DNA of 37,405 nt from Pirellulaceae bacterium (GTDB taxonomy: Bacteria; Planctomycetota; Planctomycetia; Pirellulales; Pirellulaceae): NCBI GenBank assembly GCA_025459145.1, contig JALORD010000003.1, positions 1-37,405 on the forward strand. The letters run 5' to 3'. Positions within the stretch are counted from its first letter, which is position 1. The number at the start of each line of letters is the position of its first letter. A program made the position numbers and the translations under genes. Positions 16,421 to 24,306 of this stretch are shown here, piece after piece. The notes beneath the pieces were generated by a model. That model was given only the letters and a program-made list of their open reading frames with translations, made no database searches and was not told the DNA's origin.

Positions 16421-17431
16421 ATGACGCGATTCTCACTCGCATGTTTCGGGCTAGCGGCGAGCGTAATGATCGGTCTGGGCAACGATGCCTCTGCTCAGGA
16501 GTCAGCCGCCAACGCGGTTCCCCCACCGGAGGCCGTCTTCCGTTCGCCAGCGCCGCCCTACGTGCCTGATGCCCCCGTCGCCGGCACGATTAAATTCGTC
16601 GGCTCCGACACGATGCAAGCGATCGTCGAGCATTGGATTCGTGGACTAAAGCGGTTTCACCCAGACGCCAAGTTTGAGCTCGATTGCCGCGGATCGGAAT
16701 CGGCGTTGCCTGAGCTTGCCAAGGGAGAGCCGGTTGTCGCCCTGATGAGCCGACCGCTTTCCAAGGACGAACTTGCGAAGCTCGACCGCGACGATTCGAC
16801 GCTGCTGTCGCTGGCCGTGGGAAAGGATGCGCTGGCGGTGATTGTCCATCCGGAGAATCCAGCGAAGTCGCTCACTCGCGAACAGCTGCAGCGGATCTAT
16901 CGCGATCGGGGCGACTCCCCACCCGCCAAGTGGGGCGATTGCGGCCTGGCCGGTCCCTGGGCCGATATGCCGGTCGAGCCTCACTGCCGCGACGCGGACT
17001 CCGTCTCGCGGCGCTATTTTCGTGGCTTCGTTCTCGACCCCGAGGAAAAGGAAGGCAAGCTCACCGAACACACGACTCACGCCGAACACGCCGACGCCGT
17101 GGCCGCGAGCAAGGGAGCCATCGGCTACATTACGCGGACTGCGGCCAGCGACCGCGTGAAGGTTGTCCCGCTCATCCTCGCCGCCGAATCGTCGCCCATC
17201 GGGCCGACGGACGAAGCGATCGCGTCCGGGGCATATCCTCTCGTCCGTGAGCTGTTTATCGTCGTCCGAGTTCCAAAAGGCAAGTCGCTGGCTGGAATCG
17301 AGCAAGAGTTGGTTCGCTATGCGCTGAGTCGCAGCGGCCAGGCCGATGTCGTCAAGGATGGTTTCTATCCACTGGCACGTCCCGAGCTTAACGCTCAGTT
17401 TGACAAACTGGGCTGGAATCTCGACAAGTAG
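16421..17431 (+). CDS. PstS-like phosphate-binding protein (orphan)
   Basis: A 336-residue exported binding protein. A signal peptide runs to about residue 25 (GNDASAQ). The mature protein has IKFVGSDTMQAIVEHWIRGLKR, LDCRGSESALPEL, VALMSRPLSKDEL and AVGKDALAVIVHPENP, the order found in PstS-type phosphate-binding proteins. A later segment SKGAIGYITRTAA also matches. In PstS the GS-T loops hold phosphate. The transport genes pstC, pstA and pstB are absent, so it may be a sensor or scavenger, or work with a transporter elsewhere. AAGGAGA (16408-16414) is well placed before the ATG. It is 18 bases from the next gene on the same strand, so the two are likely co-transcribed. Confidence 0.82.
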   Translation: MTRFSLACFGLAASVMIGLGNDASAQESAANAVPPPEAVFRSPAPPYVPDAPVAGTIKFVGSDTMQAIVEHWIRGLKRFHPDAKFELDCRGSESALPELAKGEPVVALMSRPLSKDELAKLDRDDSTLLSLAVGKDALAVIVHPENPAKSLTREQLQRIYRDRGDSPPAKWGDCGLAGPWADMPVEPHCRDADSVSRRYFRGFVLDPEEKEGKLTEHTTHAEHADAVAASKGAIGYITRTAASDRVKVVPLILAAESSPIGPTDEAIASGAYPLVRELFIVVRVPKGKSLAGIEQELVRYALSRSGQADVVKDGFYPLARPELNAQFDKLGWNLDK

Positions 17432-17449
17432 CCCGCAAGGGGAATCGTC

Positions 17450-18577
17450 ATGTCTGCGAGAACACGGTTCGTCGGTTCTACGCCGTTCGTTCTGCTCGGT
17501 TTGTCTCTCTGGCTTGCCGCGGGGACCGCACAGCTCGCCGCCCAGATTGGCGAAGGCCGCTCGCGCGGTCCGGCCAGCGGCGGTGCGCCCGCCGGCGCGA
17601 TGCGCTATTATCCCGAAGAGGACTACTCGGCCAATCGTTGGCGGCTGGGTGTCAGCGTCCGGAATCTCGAAACGGGTGTGCAATTGACGAACGTCGTCCG
17701 CGGCGGTGTCGCGGAGCGAAACGGCCTCGCGGTGGGGGACATCGTCGTTAGCGTCGCCGGCTATCAAGTCGGCTATGTCGATGGACGGCTGTACGACCTG
17801 GGTGACGAACTGGCTCGCAATGTAGACCGCCGCGGGCAGGTGACCCTGCTCGTCCTGCGCAATCGCGACGGGCGGCTCACCAACAACTACGTTTCGTTTG
17901 CGGATATTCCCGGCGGAGGAGGTGGCAGTGGCGTCGAACCCGACCGCGTGCGAGTTCAAGGCGAAATCATCGGCAGCGGCCTTCGCTTGTCTCCGAATGC
18001 GGTGCAAGTCGCCCGCGTCATCGACGTGACCAACAGCCAGTGGGGCAAGGTCGTCGTTGAACGAAAGATCGAACGCAATCCGGGCCAGTTTCCGCTAGAT
18101 TTCGGCATGTCGATGCAGCCTCGGACTGGGCATAAGTATGCCTGCGACGCGATTATTTATGATCGGGACGTCATGTATTACACCGATCTCGATCCCTTCC
18201 CGGCCTCTCCGGGACAGGAACGGAACGTGCGGCTTCGCGTTGTGGGACAACGCCGCATGGCCGATCCGGCCACCTGGTATCGCAAACATTTGGGGCGCAG
18301 CCCATCAGCTCAAGAACGCGCCGTGTGGCAGGAGCAGCTGGAATCCGGTATGTCCGAAGACGAAATTGAGGCGCAGTTGCTCGGCGGCAGCGAGTTCTTC
18401 GATCGGAATCGCTCGAACCCGACCGAATACGTGCGCGGATTAACGCGAGCTGCCGCCGATCGCGAGCCGACTCCGGAGGAACTGCGGCGCTATACCCAGC
18501 AATTGCAGGAACAAGGATCGTCGCGGTCGCGCCTGGCGGAGCAAATGCTCGAAGCGCTGCGCGCTCCGCGGCAGTAA
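17450..18577 (+). CDS. Secreted PDZ / YbaY-like / DUF4214-like fusion protein
   Basis: A 375-residue exported protein with an apparent three-part build. After a signal peptide (LLGLSLWLAAGTAQLAAQ), residues about 62-150 form a PDZ domain (LGVSVRNLETGVQLTNVV, NGLAVGDIVVSVAG). Residues about 165-268 resemble the YbaY/type III lipoprotein-chaperone fold: VRVQGEIIGSGLRLSPNAV, a central FPLDFGM and a closing YACDAIIYDRDVMYYTD. Residues about 275-320 (WYRKHLGRSPSAQERAVW, LESGMSEDEIEAQLL) and again 327-368 (YVRGLTRAAADREPTPEE) look like two DUF4214-type helical units. The combination is not one I know. It follows the PstS-like gene by 18 bases. Role unknown; domain names are by motif and pattern only. 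Confidence 0.7.
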   Translation: MSARTRFVGSTPFVLLGLSLWLAAGTAQLAAQIGEGRSRGPASGGAPAGAMRYYPEEDYSANRWRLGVSVRNLETGVQLTNVVRGGVAERNGLAVGDIVVSVAGYQVGYVDGRLYDLGDELARNVDRRGQVTLLVLRNRDGRLTNNYVSFADIPGGGGGSGVEPDRVRVQGEIIGSGLRLSPNAVQVARVIDVTNSQWGKVVVERKIERNPGQFPLDFGMSMQPRTGHKYACDAIIYDRDVMYYTDLDPFPASPGQERNVRLRVVGQRRMADPATWYRKHLGRSPSAQERAVWQEQLESGMSEDEIEAQLLGGSEFFDRNRSNPTEYVRGLTRAAADREPTPEELRRYTQQLQEQGSSRSRLAEQMLEALRAPRQ

Positions 18578-18626
18578 TCTCGACTCCGCAGGCCGAGACT
18601 TGATTCCTGCTCCCACTGCCGCCGAT

Positions 18627-18659
18627 GGACAGCCGGGTATAATCCACCGTTGGCTGTCC
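18627..18659 (+). promoter_or_regulatory. TATAAT box bracketed by an inverted repeat
   Basis: GGACAGCC (18627-18634) and GGCTGTCC (18652-18659) form a perfect 8-base inverted repeat with 17 bases between. TATAAT (18638-18643) sits inside it, 44 bases before the ATG of the MoxR gene. No good -35 box lies at 16-18 bases. The arrangement suits a repressor operator over the -10 element, or a leader hairpin if transcription starts upstream. Confidence 0.45.
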
Positions 18660-18686
18660 CTTCCTCGTCTCCCCGCTTGAGTCGCT

Positions 18687-20153
18687 ATGTCCAGCTCGCT
18701 GCCGTCCGCGTCCCCCGGAACTTCTGCCGAGGAGTCTGCCGCCACCGCCCGGCCCACGACGCTTCGCGCGCTGCGCGAAAGCGGCTGGCAATCGCGGACC
18801 GTCAAGCAGGAACTGGCGGACAACTTCCTCGCCGCTTTGGCGCGGGGAGACGAGCTGTTTCCCGGCATGGTCGGTTACGACAGTACGGTCATCCCCGAGA
18901 TCAATCTCGCGCTTATCGCGGGCCACGACATGCTTTTTCTCGGCGAAAAGGGACAGGGGAAGAGCCGCCTAATGCGGTCTCTTGTCCGGTTCCTCGATCC
19001 CGAGCTGCCCTATCTGGCGATCCCTGGCTCGCCGGTCCATGAAGATCCGTATCGGCCGATTACGACCGCCGGTAAACGCCTGGTGGCCGAGTATGCGGAA
19101 GACGCGATCCCCATCGCTTGGTGGCCGCGCAGCCAGCGGTATGCCGAGCGACTCGCGCCGGGGACGAAGTTTGCCGATGTCATTGGCGAGATCGACCCCG
19201 CCAAGCTGGCCAGCGGCGTCAGCATGTCGACCGAAGAGGCACTCCATTTCGGGCTCATTCCCCGGATGCATCGGGGCCTGTTCGCGATGAACGAACTTCC
19301 GGAGCTCGACGAACTGGTGCAGGTGGGTCTCTTCAACATTCTCGAAGAGCGGGATGTGCAGATCCGCGGCTACCCGGTGCAGTTCGATCTCGACATCGTC
19401 ATTCTCTTCTCGGCGAACCCTTCGACCTACAACCGTAGCGGCAAAGTCATTCCGCAGCTCAAGGACCGGATCGGCTCGGTCATCCACACGCACTACCCGC
19501 GCGAGCGCGATTTGGGAATCCGCATTCTCGAGCAGGAGGCCGAGATCGATCTGAGCGGTGAGTGGCCCGTGGTCGTGCCGTATTTCATGCAGCAACTGAT
19601 CGAGGAAATCACGGTCCGGGCCCGCAAGTCGAAGTACATCGACCAGCAGTCTGGCGTCTCGGCCCGCTTCAGCATCGCTAACTACCGCACGATGATCGCC
19701 AGCGCGCGGCAGCGATCGGTCGTGCTCGGCGAAAAGCCGGCCGTTCCGCGAATCAGCGACCTGGGACATCTCTACAGCAGTTCGCTTGGCAAGCTCGAAC
19801 TCGACCTGATGGGAAGCCACCAGATGTCGGAGCGGCAGGTCCTCGACGCGGTGATCGCTGAAGCGATTCGCACCGTGTTTCAGGAGTACGTCGAAGAGCA
19901 CGGCCTGGCCGAGATTGGCGAGATCTTCGGCAAAGGGGTCAAGATCGAAGTCGGCGACATGCTCCCCAGCAGCCACTACGCCGAACGGCTGCGGCGCGTC
20001 CCCCCCGTGTGGGACAAGGCCTTCGAAGTGAATGCTTCGGGCGAACCAGCCGTTCGTGCTTCATGCGTCGAGTTCGTTCTCGCGGGACTCTACTCGCTCG
20101 AAAAAATCAGCCGGGCGCAGCAGCACGGTCAGATTGTCTATCAGGTAGGCTGA
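18687..20153 (+). CDS. MoxR-type AAA+ ATPase
   Basis: A 488-residue AAA+ protein related to MoxR/magnesium-chelatase I subunits. Walker A is GEKGQGKS (86-93). The Walker B position reads [11 protein letters not shown], with Asn202-Glu203 in place of the usual Asp-Glu. Sensor 1 is FSANPSTYN (Asn244). A large C-terminal helical region with conserved [18 protein letters not shown] follows. MoxR ATPases act as chaperones, usually with a VWA-domain partner encoded downstream. No VWA gene follows; the next gene is a binding lipoprotein 34 bases on. The ATG at 18687 follows the TATAAT/inverted-repeat element. Whether the Asn in Walker B still supports hydrolysis is uncertain. Confidence 0.88.
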   Translation: MSSSLPSASPGTSAEESAATARPTTLRALRESGWQSRTVKQELADNFLAALARGDELFPGMVGYDSTVIPEINLALIAGHDMLFLGEKGQGKSRLMRSLVRFLDPELPYLAIPGSPVHEDPYRPITTAGKRLVAEYAEDAIPIAWWPRSQRYAERLAPGTKFADVIGEIDPAKLASGVSMSTEEALHFGLIPRMHRGLFAMNELPELDELVQVGLFNILEERDVQIRGYPVQFDLDIVILFSANPSTYNRSGKVIPQLKDRIGSVIHTHYPRERDLGIRILEQEAEIDLSGEWPVVVPYFMQQLIEEITVRARKSKYIDQQSGVSARFSIANYRTMIASARQRSVVLGEKPAVPRISDLGHLYSSSLGKLELDLMGSHQMSERQVLDAVIAEAIRTVFQEYVEEHGLAEIGEIFGKGVKIEVGDMLPSSHYAERLRRVPPVWDKAFEVNASGEPAVRASCVEFVLAGLYSLEKISRAQQHGQIVYQVG

Positions 20154-20187
20154 ACTGCGGAGGACTCGCTTACCTGGAGGGCGAATC

Positions 20188-21216
20188 ATGGACAATTGCC
20201 GTTTCTTTGCCCTGGGCGTTTCCCTCGTGGTTGCCCTGGCCCTTTGCAGTTGTTCCGGGGAGCGGCAGGAAGTTGTCGTCTACACGGCCCTCGATCGCGA
20301 GTTCAGCGAACCGATACTGGCCGATTTCGAAAAGGCGACCGGGATCAAAGTGGAACCGAAGTATGACATCGAAAGCACAAAGACCGTGGGGCTGACGAAC
20401 GCAATTCTGGCCGAAGCAGCCCGCCCGCGTTGCGATGTGTTCTGGAATAACGAAATCCTCAATACGCTCCGTTTGCAGGAAGCCGGCCTCTTGGAGAACT
20501 ACGAATCTCCTGCGGCCGCATCCTATCCCGCGATGTTTCGCGATGCTGAAGGAGCGTGGCACGGCTTCGCCGGCCGGGCCCGTGTCCTCATCGTCAACGA
20601 AAACCTCGTCCCCGAGGCGGAGCGGCCCACGAGCATTAACGATCTCGTCAATCCCAAGTGGAAGGGCCAGGTCGGAATCGCGAAGCCGATTGCCGGAACC
20701 ACCGCCAGTCACGTGGCGTGTCTCTTTGCCTCAATGGGCCCCGAGCCCGCGAAAGAATTCCTCCGCAAGCTGAAAGCCAACGAAGTCAAAATCTACAGCG
20801 GCAACAAGCAACTCGCCCTAGGCGCCGCCCGGGGCGAGATTGCCTTTGGACTCACCGATACCGACGACGCGATCATCGAGATCGAACGGGGTCAACCAGT
20901 GGCCATCGTCTATCCTGATCGCGAGCCGAACGAAATCGGAACGCTGTTTATTCCCAACTCGATCAGCATCATCAAAGGGGGACCGAACCCCGATGCCGCG
21001 AAAACGCTAATCGACTATTTGCTCACTCCCGAGGTGGAAGCGAAGCTGGCGCAGTGCCCCAGCGCCCAGATTCCGCTCAACCCGCAGGTCGAAATCAAGC
21101 CGCGTGTCGAAACGCCCCAGACTGTCAAAGCGATGGAAATCGACTTTGCCCAGGCCGCAGCACAGTGGGACGCTGTCGCTAAATTCATGGACCATGAGTT
21201 CCTGGCCGCGGAATAG
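20188..21216 (+). CDS. Iron(III)-type ABC transporter substrate-binding lipoprotein (orphan)
   Basis: A 342-residue type 2 periplasmic binding protein. The lipoprotein signal MDNCRFFALGVSLVVALALC is followed by SCSGERQ. The mature protein starts VVVYTALDREFSEPILADFEKATGI and contains ESTKTVGLTNAILAE, CDVFWNNEILNTLRLQEAGLLE, WHGFAGRARVLIVNEN and KTLIDYLLTPEVEAKLAQ. This order matches the Fe(III)/spermidine-type binding proteins such as FutA/AfuA. No permease or ATPase gene is adjacent; a convergent gene lies 23 bases away. GGAGG precedes the ATG. It probably shares the transcript of the MoxR gene (34-base gap). Exact ligand unknown. Confidence 0.82.
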   Translation: MDNCRFFALGVSLVVALALCSCSGERQEVVVYTALDREFSEPILADFEKATGIKVEPKYDIESTKTVGLTNAILAEAARPRCDVFWNNEILNTLRLQEAGLLENYESPAAASYPAMFRDAEGAWHGFAGRARVLIVNENLVPEAERPTSINDLVNPKWKGQVGIAKPIAGTTASHVACLFASMGPEPAKEFLRKLKANEVKIYSGNKQLALGAARGEIAFGLTDTDDAIIEIERGQPVAIVYPDREPNEIGTLFIPNSISIIKGGPNPDAAKTLIDYLLTPEVEAKLAQCPSAQIPLNPQVEIKPRVETPQTVKAMEIDFAQAAAQWDAVAKFMDHEFLAAE

Positions 21217-21227
21217 GTTCGCGGCCA
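21203..21227. terminator. Possible hairpin terminator between convergent genes
   Basis: TGGCCGCG (21203-21210) and CGCGGCCA (21220-21227) form a perfect 8-base GC-rich stem with a 9-base loop containing the stop codon of the binding-protein gene. No T-run follows on the plus strand; AAAA follows on that side, so the minus strand enters through TTTT. A weak call. Confidence 0.4.
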
Positions 21228-21239
21228 AAAGGGACCGCA

Positions 21240-22871
21240 TTAGTAACGGCGGGCGTAGCTCGGTTCCTCGGGCGCGACCTCGTTGGGAGTAAGGATGCCG
21301 TCGCCGTTCACATCCATTTCCATGAATTCTTTCACAAGCTCGTCATTCCAACGCGAGGCATACTCGCCCATCGAAACCTGGCCATCGAGATCGGTGTCCG
21401 CTTCGAGGAACCAGGAGGGCATTCCCTGGGGCAAGCGGTCGTGAGGAGTCGAAAAGCGGTAGCTGGGATTCACTGCGGCCTGCTCGCCACTAGGACCGCG
21501 GCCAAATCCACCGCGTTCCGCGAATCCTGCCTCCCTCCCGAATCCACCTCGTTCGCCGAATCCACCACGACCTCCGTCCCGTTCACCGAAGCCTCCGCGA
21601 TCTCCAAATCCACCTCGCTCGCCGAAGCCACCTCGCTCGCCGAAGCCACCGCGATCTCCGCCGAAGCCGCCTCGGCCACCAAATCCTCCGCCTGGGCCGC
21701 CGAAGCCGCCCGGCGGACCAGCGATTTGTTGTTGGCCCGCGGAAAGTCGGCCTAGATGGGCGGCCAACTCATCGGCAGTGATGTTGCCATCGCGGTTCGC
21801 GTCGGCGGCTTGATGTTCGGGCCTCATCCGCTGCCACTCGTCCCGCTCAAGTTGCCCGTTGCGATTGGTGTCGTACTGGCGAATCATCCCTTCGGCAAAA
21901 CGCCGCATGCGGGACGCGGTTTCATCACCGCTGTTTGACTCGCCGCGAGAGTCGCGCCCCCGGTCACGTTCGCGTTCCCGGTCTCGCTCGCTGCGGCGTT
22001 CCGCTTCTTCCCGTTGCTGTTCCGCCTCGCGCTGAGTGACCATGATGCAGAGTTCTTCCATCGTCAGAATGCCGTCTTGGTTTTGATCGGCATCCTCGGG
22101 TGGAGTCAACCAGCGTCCCGTCCATTCGTTGCGTTCGAGCATGCCGTTCTTGTTCGCGTCTCGATCGCGAAGAATCCGCTCCTTGACATACTGAACGATT
22201 CGGTCATCGAATCGCTGATCCGCAGTTTGCGAGCTGATGCCGATTTGAATCGGCACATCGAATCCGGGTACCGCCGACGAATCTCCGCCCGCGATTCCGA
22301 AGCCCCGAGGACCGGCCGGCGCTGGTGGGGCTTCGTTGCGATTCCGGTCGCGATCGCGCGAATTGCCGTCTCGTTCTTCTCGATCGCGATCTCGGGAATC
22401 ACGGTCTCGGGAATCGGGCGATTCGCGTTCGCGTTCGCTTCCGCCCCTGCTACTTCCACCGCGATCACCGCCACCCTGTTGCATGCTGCTTGCCAGCCGC
22501 TCGATCGGAACTCCTTGGCGGACATCGATTCCAGCTCGCTCGGCCATGCGCCGGGCAAATCCCCCCTCTCGGCTCTCCATTTCCTGCGGGTCGATCACAC
22601 CATTCCCATTGGCATCGGCCCGGCGCAAAAACTCGGTCGGATCAAATCCACCACGTCCGCCGAATCCACCGCCACCAAACCCACCCCCAGGTCCGCCGCC
22701 GCCTGGTCCGCCACCTCCGAATCCGCCCCCACCGAAACCACCGCCGCCGAAACCACCGCGCCCCGATTCGCCCCCACCAGGGCCGCCTCGCTGGGCGAAG
22801 GCCGTCGTTGCGATGCACACCCCCAGCACCAGGGCGATCACAAACGTATAGGGATGCAACGACGTCCTCAT
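21240..22871 (-). CDS. Secreted glycine-rich protein with seven EF-hand loops
   Basis: A 543-residue exported protein. A signal peptide ends near AFAQ (residue 27). Seven EF-hand-type calcium loops can be read: 86-97, 238-249, 262-273, 334-345, 357-368, 492-503 and 520-531, each with the DxNxxG/DxDxDG pattern and a closing Glu. The first Gly-rich tract is at 28-75 and a second, of about nine GGFGER-like units, at 387-460. Two charged Arg/Asp/Glu tracts lie at 145-178 and 281-308. GGGAGAG precedes the ATG at 22869-22871. Such calcium-loop proteins of planctomycetes are predicted to be outside the cytoplasm. Role unknown; calcium binding, adhesion or matrix function is possible. Confidence 0.82.
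   Translation of the reverse strand: MRTSLHPYTFVIALVLGVCIATTAFAQRGGPGGGESGRGGFGGGGFGGGGFGGGGPGGGGPGGGFGGGGFGGRGGFDPTEFLRRADANGNGVIDPQEMESREGGFARRMAERAGIDVRQGVPIERLASSMQQGGGDRGGSSRGGSERERESPDSRDRDSRDRDREERDGNSRDRDRNRNEAPPAPAGPRGFGIAGGDSSAVPGFDVPIQIGISSQTADQRFDDRIVQYVKERILRDRDANKNGMLERNEWTGRWLTPPEDADQNQDGILTMEELCIMVTQREAEQQREEAERRSERDRERERDRGRDSRGESNSGDETASRMRRFAEGMIRQYDTNRNGQLERDEWQRMRPEHQAADANRDGNITADELAAHLGRLSAGQQQIAGPPGGFGGPGGGFGGRGGFGGDRGGFGERGGFGERGGFGDRGGFGERDGGRGGFGERGGFGREAGFAERGGFGRGPSGEQAAVNPSYRFSTPHDRLPQGMPSWFLEADTDLDGQVSMGEYASRWNDELVKEFMEMDVNGDGILTPNEVAPEEPSYARRY
21492..21713 (-). repeat. Low-complexity GGFGER-type tandem repeats (coding)
   Basis: Imperfect 12-24 base units encode GGFGERGGFGDR-like hexads at residues 387-460 of the EF-hand protein. 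The units vary by single bases, so this is a likely site of length variation and a possible assembly weak point. Confidence 0.75.
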
Positions 22872-23370
22872 AACCACTCTCCCAGGCAGGGGCGAAGCGT
22901 TCAGTCTAACTCCTAATGAACCCTTTTCATCTCCCAAAGTTCCGTATCAGAAAGGTGGACAGGTGACTTCATGTACACATCCAGTAACACTCCCCTTCTC
23001 GGGAGCGAATCAATTTGAAACGTCACAAGTGTGATCGGCGGCGGTTCGGTTTTGCTCGCACTAACGACGACTTTTAATTCAAATCAGAACATATGTTCAC
23101 TAGTACGCGCAAGTTGTCCACGACGACTGACGGCCCCGCCCGGCACCTGACTGACTTTGCCGTCCGCGCAAGGGCGTCCGAAGAATCGGCGCAACGTCAA
23201 ACAGGGTTAGGGTTTCAGCTCGTGCCAGTTATAGCGCTCGGCGCGGTCATCCTCGATTAGCCATTCCGGAGATGACGATTTTTCCCAAGTTGCCGGGCTG
23301 TCTGCGTTCGGGCGGTTCGCCTGTTGCGATGCCCTTGGCAGCCAGATCGAATCGACGGGGAGTCAGCAAC
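22872..23370. other. 499-base gap without a recognised gene
   Basis: The span separates the minus-strand EF-hand gene from the plus-strand Pro-rich gene. It is visibly more AT-rich than its surroundings around 22940-23100. It contains the palindrome at 23087-23098. No RNA gene or clear -35/-10 pair was found. Confidence 0.6.
23087..23098. promoter_or_regulatory. Perfect palindrome GAACATATGTTC (GAAC-N4-GTTC)
   Basis: A 12-base perfect palindrome in the AT-rich part of the gap, 216 bases upstream of the EF-hand start (minus) and 273 bases upstream of the Pro-rich gene start (plus). The GAAC-N4-GTTC form is the core of the Gram-positive LexA (SOS) box. No lexA gene is in the window. It may equally be a site for another dimeric regulator. 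Confidence 0.35.
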
Positions 23371-24282
23371 ATGACCTGGACTGTCTCAACGAGCGGCTAC
23401 TGGATAATCGCCATTGGCGTCGTACTGTCGGCGTGGCCGCATCCTCTTGGCGCACAAGAAGACCACTATCCGGCGCTGGGGTTCACGCTCCCCTCCAGCA
23501 GCGTCCAGGCAGTCTCTGAAGGCTTGCGAGGGGAACCGAAATCCTTGGCCAAGCAGCCCTCGAGCGCGTCGCCAGGAAAACTGCGTGGAATAAAGGTGGC
23601 TTCCACGTTTCCGGCGCCCACTCCATTGGCTGCAGCAGAAGCCACCGTTTTTCAAAGAGCGGCGCATGTGCAATCGGATTTGCGCGTGGCGCGCTCGCCG
23701 GCAGCCGCTACCCAAGCAGCGGCCCCGCAAATCCCCGTCATCAAATCGCCCAACCCGACTCCGCAGCCTCCCTACACGCTTCATCGGCAGACTGATGTCG
23801 TGCCGCAACCTGCGATGCCCCCGCCCGATTTCACCGGGAGCCGCCCCCCCGTCGGTGCTTCACCGCCTGGGCTGTGGCTGGTGAGTCAGTTTTTGGGAGA
23901 ACTTCCAGTCGATCTCCAAACATCGTCGCGACCTGTCGAAGAGCCAGCCGCAACTACGGCAGAGCAAACTGGTGCTGTAGCCATTCGCCCGTCCAGTTCT
24001 CACCGGCTGGCCAGCCACCAGCGGGCGAGCGAACCGGCAGCGCCGCCGCCAATCCCACCAGTTCCCACCCAGGAACCCCTGATCGCTCCGGTTCCGCCCA
24101 CATCGAATGAACCGCCCGCCATTGTGGAAATCGTCGCGGGTACTCCGCCGACCAATTCTTATCAACCGGTCCTGTGGCCCAACTATCTGGAGGGCCGTTT
24201 GATTCCAAGTTTCCCGCCCGCTTGCCAGCCGATCTGTCGCCCCTGCAGGCCGCCAATTCCGGCCTGTTGCCCTTGTCGCTAG
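23371..24282 (+). CDS. Secreted Pro/Ala-rich protein with Cys-rich C-terminus, unknown
   Basis: A 303-residue protein that I do not recognise. From the ATG at 23371 it starts with a signal peptide (MTWTVSTSGYWIIAIGVVLS, cleavage near LGAQ). The body is low-complexity Pro/Ala/Ser with clusters such as PPIPPVPTQEPLIAPVPPTS. The last 19 residues, CQPICRPCRPPIPACCPCR, contain six cysteines. A frame extended to 23272 adds 33 residues without extra signal. The gene is convergent with the phosphopantetheinyl transferase gene, 24 bases away. Its composition would suit a structural or cross-linked envelope protein; the planctomycete cell wall is reported to be proteinaceous and rich in Pro and Cys, but this is only an analogy. 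Confidence 0.55.
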   Translation: MTWTVSTSGYWIIAIGVVLSAWPHPLGAQEDHYPALGFTLPSSSVQAVSEGLRGEPKSLAKQPSSASPGKLRGIKVASTFPAPTPLAAAEATVFQRAAHVQSDLRVARSPAAATQAAAPQIPVIKSPNPTPQPPYTLHRQTDVVPQPAMPPPDFTGSRPPVGASPPGLWLVSQFLGELPVDLQTSSRPVEEPAATTAEQTGAVAIRPSSSHRLASHQRASEPAAPPPIPPVPTQEPLIAPVPPTSNEPPAIVEIVAGTPPTNSYQPVLWPNYLEGRLIPSFPPACQPICRPCRPPIPACCPCR

Positions 24283-24306
24283 GCTCGTCCCCTCGATCCA
24301 GGGCCG

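Noticed and set aside
16646-18007. Minus-strand frame of about 450 residues opposite the PstS-like and PDZ genes
   Set aside because: No recognisable motif and opposite to two genes with signal peptides and conserved domains.
18969-19976. Minus-strand frame opposite the MoxR gene
   Set aside because: Shadow of the AAA+ gene; no family resemblance.
21492-21713. Short tandem DNA repeats resembling a CRISPR array
   Set aside because: Repeats are short, contiguous and in frame within a Gly-rich protein, with no unique spacers and no cas genes.
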